From Chthoniobacteraceae bacterium (GTDB taxonomy: Bacteria > Verrucomicrobiota > Verrucomicrobiia > Chthoniobacterales > Chthoniobacteraceae): a stretch of DNA of 54,117 bases. The stretch covers positions 1-54,117 of the forward strand of contig CANJZW010000025.1 in NCBI GenBank assembly GCA_947479475.1, in the 5' to 3' direction. Shown piece after piece: positions 54,019 to 54,117 of this stretch. The position numbers and the translations under genes were made by a program. The notes under the pieces are model-generated. The model worked only from the letters and a program-made list of their open reading frames with translations, was not told the origin of the DNA and made no database searches. Numbering within the stretch: the stretch's first letter is position 1; each line of letters opens with the position of its first letter.

Positions 54019-54117
54019 CTTGCTGGGAATAAAGGGGTTAACGGCAGTTTTGATGCCGAAATCCGGGAAGTCATAATCAAAGTCATAAATCGGCACCGAC
54101 GTTTTGGGTGTCCACCG
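54019..54117. other. Right edge after tRNA-Ser
   Basis: These 99 bp follow the tRNA and contain no complete gene. A short imperfect repeat (AAGTCATAATCAAAGTCATAAATC) is visible near 54069-54092. The region could be the start of an element inserted at the tRNA, but no integrase or direct repeat is visible within the window. Confidence 0.3.

Noticed and set aside
53733..54086. Leftward open frame over tRNA-Ser
   Set aside because: Its sequence is largely the translated antisense of the tRNA, a known source of false genes.

Overview
This 54 kb window looks like a bacterial chromosome from the PVC superphylum, most likely Verrucomicrobiota. That is an inference from gene content: secreted DUF1552 and DUF1587/1592/1588/1585 cytochrome-like proteins, an expanded MoxR/VWA/DUF58/DUF4159 operon, GlgE, class II LeuA, many exported TPR proteins, and few clear Shine-Dalgarno sequences. 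No rRNA or other decisive marker is present. There are two tRNA genes (Val-CAC and Ser-UGA). I saw no CRISPR array, transposase or prophage gene.

Region 1 (246-21956) is the most unusual part. It is a bidirectional cluster of 15 genes diverging from an AT-rich gap at 17157-17292. The leftward arm encodes a tandem DUF4159 protein, two small exported proteins, DUF58, BatA-like and second VWA membrane proteins, a jelly-roll-like exported protein and a 1193-residue DUF4175-like membrane protein. It then runs, through a 4-bp overlap, a 1-bp gap and another 4-bp overlap, into a SagB/ThcOx-type nitroreductase with a lipoprotein-like signal, a fused old-yellow-enzyme/GltD-like flavoprotein, and a YcaO protein. 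The rightward arm begins with a 96-residue peptide carrying five consecutive cysteines between two KKPPxPP motifs. An exported PKD/TPR protein, an exported unknown protein and an FHA-MoxR ATPase follow. YcaO plus SagB-type dehydrogenase plus a Cys-rich small peptide is the signature of azole/thioamide-type RiPP maturation. Its coupling to a MoxR-VWA envelope machine, with no visible E1-like/RRE partner protein, is the best candidate for an undescribed system here. The function is inferred, not shown.

Region 2 (22011-33475, all leftward) holds an M81/MlrC-like protein, a TPR-glycosyltransferase, YccF, SufT, the DUF1552/DUF1592 pair, a QueD-like enzyme, LeuA, YhbY and MsrA.

Region 3 (33774-45889) holds a second DUF1592 protein, HrpB helicase, an ExbB-ExbD-TPR envelope energisation operon, acylphosphatase, a pyruvate dehydrogenase E2 and a GntP-type permease.

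Region 4 (45947-54117) holds tRNA-Val, GlgE, pyruvate carboxylase with a strong terminator, a membrane protein with two LprI-like repeats, and tRNA-Ser at the right edge. These are mostly ordinary central-metabolism genes.
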